64,000 nt of DNA from Pelagimonas sp050633425 (GTDB lineage Bacteria > Pseudomonadota > Alphaproteobacteria > Rhodobacterales > Rhodobacteraceae): positions 1 to 64,000 of the forward strand of contig NZ_JBOEGM010000004.1 in the NCBI RefSeq assembly GCF_050633425.1, given 5' to 3'. Positions within the stretch are counted from its first letter, which is position 1, and the number at the start of each line of letters is the position of its first letter. Position numbers and translations under genes: made by a program. The notes below the pieces were generated by a model that saw nothing but the letters and a program-made list of their open reading frames with translations, made no database searches and had not been told where the DNA came from. Shown one piece after another: positions 61,819-64,000 of this stretch.

Positions 61819-63918
61819 ATGACGTCTGAAATCCGCGTCGGCCTGATCGGGGCCGGATATATTGCGACATGGCACGCAGATGCGCTCATGGCCACGCCCG
61901 GTGTTCACATCGCGGCTGTCTGTGATTTGAACGAAGCCGCCGCCAAAGGGTTGGCAGATGGATATGGCGCGCGGGCATTTTCCTCGATTGGGGATTTGAT
62001 CGACGCCAAATGCTGTGACGCCGTTCACATTTTGACGCCACCGCATCTGCACGAAGCGATTGCTATCCAATGCCTTGAGGCCGGGTTGCATGTGCTGGTC
62101 GAAAAGCCTGTTGCCGAAAGCAGCAGCGCCACCCGCGCAATCCAAACCGCCGCTGAAGCAGCGGGCAAACACTTCCATGCGGGGCATAACTTTCTAGGCC
62201 TGCCGTCATATTCCAAGATGAAAGCCGCAATGAATGCGGGCGATTATGGACGCATTTCCGCAGCTGAAATCACATGGGCCCTGCCCCTCGCCCCTTTGCG
62301 CTCGGGCCCCTTTAACCTGTGGCTTTTGCGGGAACCACGCAATCTGTTGCTTGAGCTTGGCCCCCATTTGGTTGCCTTTGCCCATGACCTGTTTGGCGAT
62401 ATAGACGTGGTGTTTGCCGAGGCCTCCAAACCCACGCTGCTCCCTGGAGACGACCCGCGCCCACAGGCGTTTCGCATTCTGGCCCGCGCTGGCGGGGTCG
62501 ATATTACAATTACAATTTCCATGGTCGAAACTGTTGATGATCGCTCGGTGACCCTGCGCGGTTCTTCAGCACGAGCGCGCCTAGATTATGCGCAGGATGT
62601 TTTGGTTGTTGAGCGGGAAAACCCGTCTGATCTCGTGATCAATCCGCTGCGCAAACAACTTGATCTGTCACGCCAACATCTCTGGCAAGGCACCAAGAAT
62701 GCAGCAATCCAACTCCGGTCGCTGAACACCAGAAACCCCTATGGCCAAAGCTTTCTTGGCATGGATGCCGCGATCTATGGCGCGTTGGCCAAAGGCGACG
62801 CCGAACCGCGATGGGCCGGACAGTCGGCGGTCGCTGTCATGCAAACCCTCGATGATGCGATAAACCTGTTGCCGGCCGATATTTTGACGGTCAAAGCCCC
62901 AGCGGTTCAAACCCGCACGCCCAAGCCCACCGCGATGGTTATTGGCGGAACCGGGTTTATCGGCCGCGCTTTGACCCGACGTTTGGTTGCCGATGGCCGC
63001 GATGTCCGCGTGTTATCGCGCGGTAAAACCGGGCCGTTTCCAGACCTTCCCGACAATGTCGAAACCGTTGGTGTCTCGCTTCATGATTTGGACGGTTTGA
63101 CCGAAGCGATGAAGGGTATGGACGTGGTCTTTAACCTCGCCAAGGCGATGGAAACCACTTGGGCCGACTGTCTGATCAATGATGTTGGCGTCGCCACCCG
63201 CATTGGTATGGCCTGTGAAAAAGCCGGGGTAAAGCGGCTGGTCTATACCGGAACAATCGCCAGCTACGATATGTCAAACGCCTACTCTGAGATTACCGAG
63301 GACACGGGTTTCCCTGAGGATATGACCGACCGCAACCTCTACGCACGCTCTAAGGCGGAATGCGAACGGCAGCTGATGGCGCTACACCGTGAACGCGGAT
63401 TGCCCTTGGTAATCGCGCGCCCCGGTATCGTTGTTGGAGCTGGCGGGCCGTTGCAACACTGGGGCATTGGGCGCTGGCACGGTGCTGGTGCGGTGCGGAT
63501 TTGGGGCCATGGCCGCAACATCCTACCCTTCGTTTTGAACGAAGACATCGCCGACGGCTTGGTACGGATGATTGACGCCCCCGTAGAAGGTGAAAGCTTC
63601 AACCTGATCGGTGAGCCGATGCTAACGGCCCGCGATTATTTCGATGCAATCCACGAGGCTTTGGGCGCAAGAATCCGGGTCAGCCCCGGTAATTTAACGG
63701 CGTTCTTTGCCAGCGACGCGGTGAAATATGCGCTCAAGAAATACGCCCTGCGCCGCAAGGGGGTGATCCGCCCATCATTGGCCGATTGGAAGAGCCGCGC
63801 GCATTTCACCCCATTTGTGAATGCCAAACCCAAAGAGGTATTGGGATGGCGCCCTGAGGCAAACAAAGCCGCCTTTATTGAAAAGGCGATTAAGAAGGCC
63901 AATCTTATTGGGTGTTGA
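61819..63918 (+). CDS. Fused Gfo/Idh oxidoreductase and NAD-dependent epimerase
   Basis: A 699-aa two-enzyme protein. Residues 1 to about 355 form a Gfo/Idh/MocA dehydrogenase (VGLIGAGYIATWHADALM, VLVEKPVAESSSATRA, and LLELGPHLVAFAHDLFG with the likely His). A proline/threonine-rich linker (about 358-372) leads to an extended-SDR epimerase (MVIGGTGFIGRALTRRLVA at 373, YTGTIASYD, NLYARSKAECE with Tyr-x3-Lys). Both active sites look intact. The same two families are encoded separately at 57512 and 58624 in the same order. It likely makes a modified nucleotide sugar by channelling an intermediate between domains. Confidence 0.9.
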   Translation: MTSEIRVGLIGAGYIATWHADALMATPGVHIAAVCDLNEAAAKGLADGYGARAFSSIGDLIDAKCCDAVHILTPPHLHEAIAIQCLEAGLHVLVEKPVAESSSATRAIQTAAEAAGKHFHAGHNFLGLPSYSKMKAAMNAGDYGRISAAEITWALPLAPLRSGPFNLWLLREPRNLLLELGPHLVAFAHDLFGDIDVVFAEASKPTLLPGDDPRPQAFRILARAGGVDITITISMVETVDDRSVTLRGSSARARLDYAQDVLVVERENPSDLVINPLRKQLDLSRQHLWQGTKNAAIQLRSLNTRNPYGQSFLGMDAAIYGALAKGDAEPRWAGQSAVAVMQTLDDAINLLPADILTVKAPAVQTRTPKPTAMVIGGTGFIGRALTRRLVADGRDVRVLSRGKTGPFPDLPDNVETVGVSLHDLDGLTEAMKGMDVVFNLAKAMETTWADCLINDVGVATRIGMACEKAGVKRLVYTGTIASYDMSNAYSEITEDTGFPEDMTDRNLYARSKAECERQLMALHRERGLPLVIARPGIVVGAGGPLQHWGIGRWHGAGAVRIWGHGRNILPFVLNEDIADGLVRMIDAPVEGESFNLIGEPMLTARDYFDAIHEALGARIRVSPGNLTAFFASDAVKYALKKYALRRKGVIRPSLADWKSRAHFTPFVNAKPKEVLGWRPEANKAAFIEKAIKKANLIGC

Positions 63919-64000
63919 AACGGTTACAGTGCGAAAGCGTGAACAATCCTCGCAAATCTGACTTATTCTAGACAGAATTGGCTGCTTTAACCGGTTTTGA

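Overview
The window looks like chromosomal DNA of a marine alphaproteobacterium of the Roseobacter group (Rhodobacteraceae). This is inferred from protein style and gene content: SoeABC-type sulfite dehydrogenase beside Xsc, Pta and a YeiH-type exporter; UgpBAEC with a LysR regulator; DUF1523 and DUF3775 proteins; a dinB with a Cys4 head. GC is moderate. No rRNA, tRNA, IS element, prophage or CRISPR array was recognised. Genes are dense, with many 1-4 base start/stop overlaps.

Layout. 1-444: no supported gene. 445-3265: periplasmic methionine sulfoxide repair (msrP, msrQ, a small secreted protein) and an HxlR regulator divergent from a membrane protein. 3238-6943: a membrane-anchored glutamate-synthase-like FMN protein, a DUF302 protein and a two-module RTX protein. 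7010-14172: housekeeping (clpB behind a heat-shock-type promoter, pyrF, Nudix, NfeD plus SPFH, dinB, DUF3775). 14353-17828: a GIY-YIG nuclease, a creatinase, and a quinone reductase divergent from a TetR regulator with three operator-like palindromes. 17977-25137: LysR and ugpB-A-E-C, then a glycerophosphodiesterase and a HAD phosphatase. This is a route for importing and splitting glycerophosphodiesters.

25134-35392 is a divergent amino-sugar locus. The minus-strand operon encodes a MurQ-like etherase, a complete ABC importer, an unidentified 83-aa protein and a Gfo/Idh oxidoreductase. The plus-strand operon encodes a BadF-type kinase, a GntR regulator, a SIS-type deaminase and NagA. Together they can take N-acetylglucosamine or N-acetylmuramic acid to fructose-6-phosphate without a PTS. 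Four GNNNACC half-sites at exact 11-base steps lie between the operons. 35423-36722 holds three small membrane proteins. 36719-45843 is a minus-strand sulfonate unit: xsc and pta turn sulfoacetaldehyde into acetyl-CoA and sulfite, soeABC oxidises sulfite to sulfate, and a YeiH-type carrier probably exports the anion.

46117-63918 is a surface-polysaccharide region: five glycosyltransferases (GT4 x3, GT2, WecG type), a Wzy/ligase-like membrane protein, an OafA-SGNH acyltransferase, a serine-acetyltransferase-like enzyme, a GMC oxidoreductase coupled to an SDR, a Gfo/Idh dehydrogenase followed by an epimerase, and a 699-aa protein fusing those last two enzyme types. The fusion beside separately encoded equivalents, and the GMC-SDR pair, are the least explained parts of the window and suggest an unusual oxidised or epimerised sugar.
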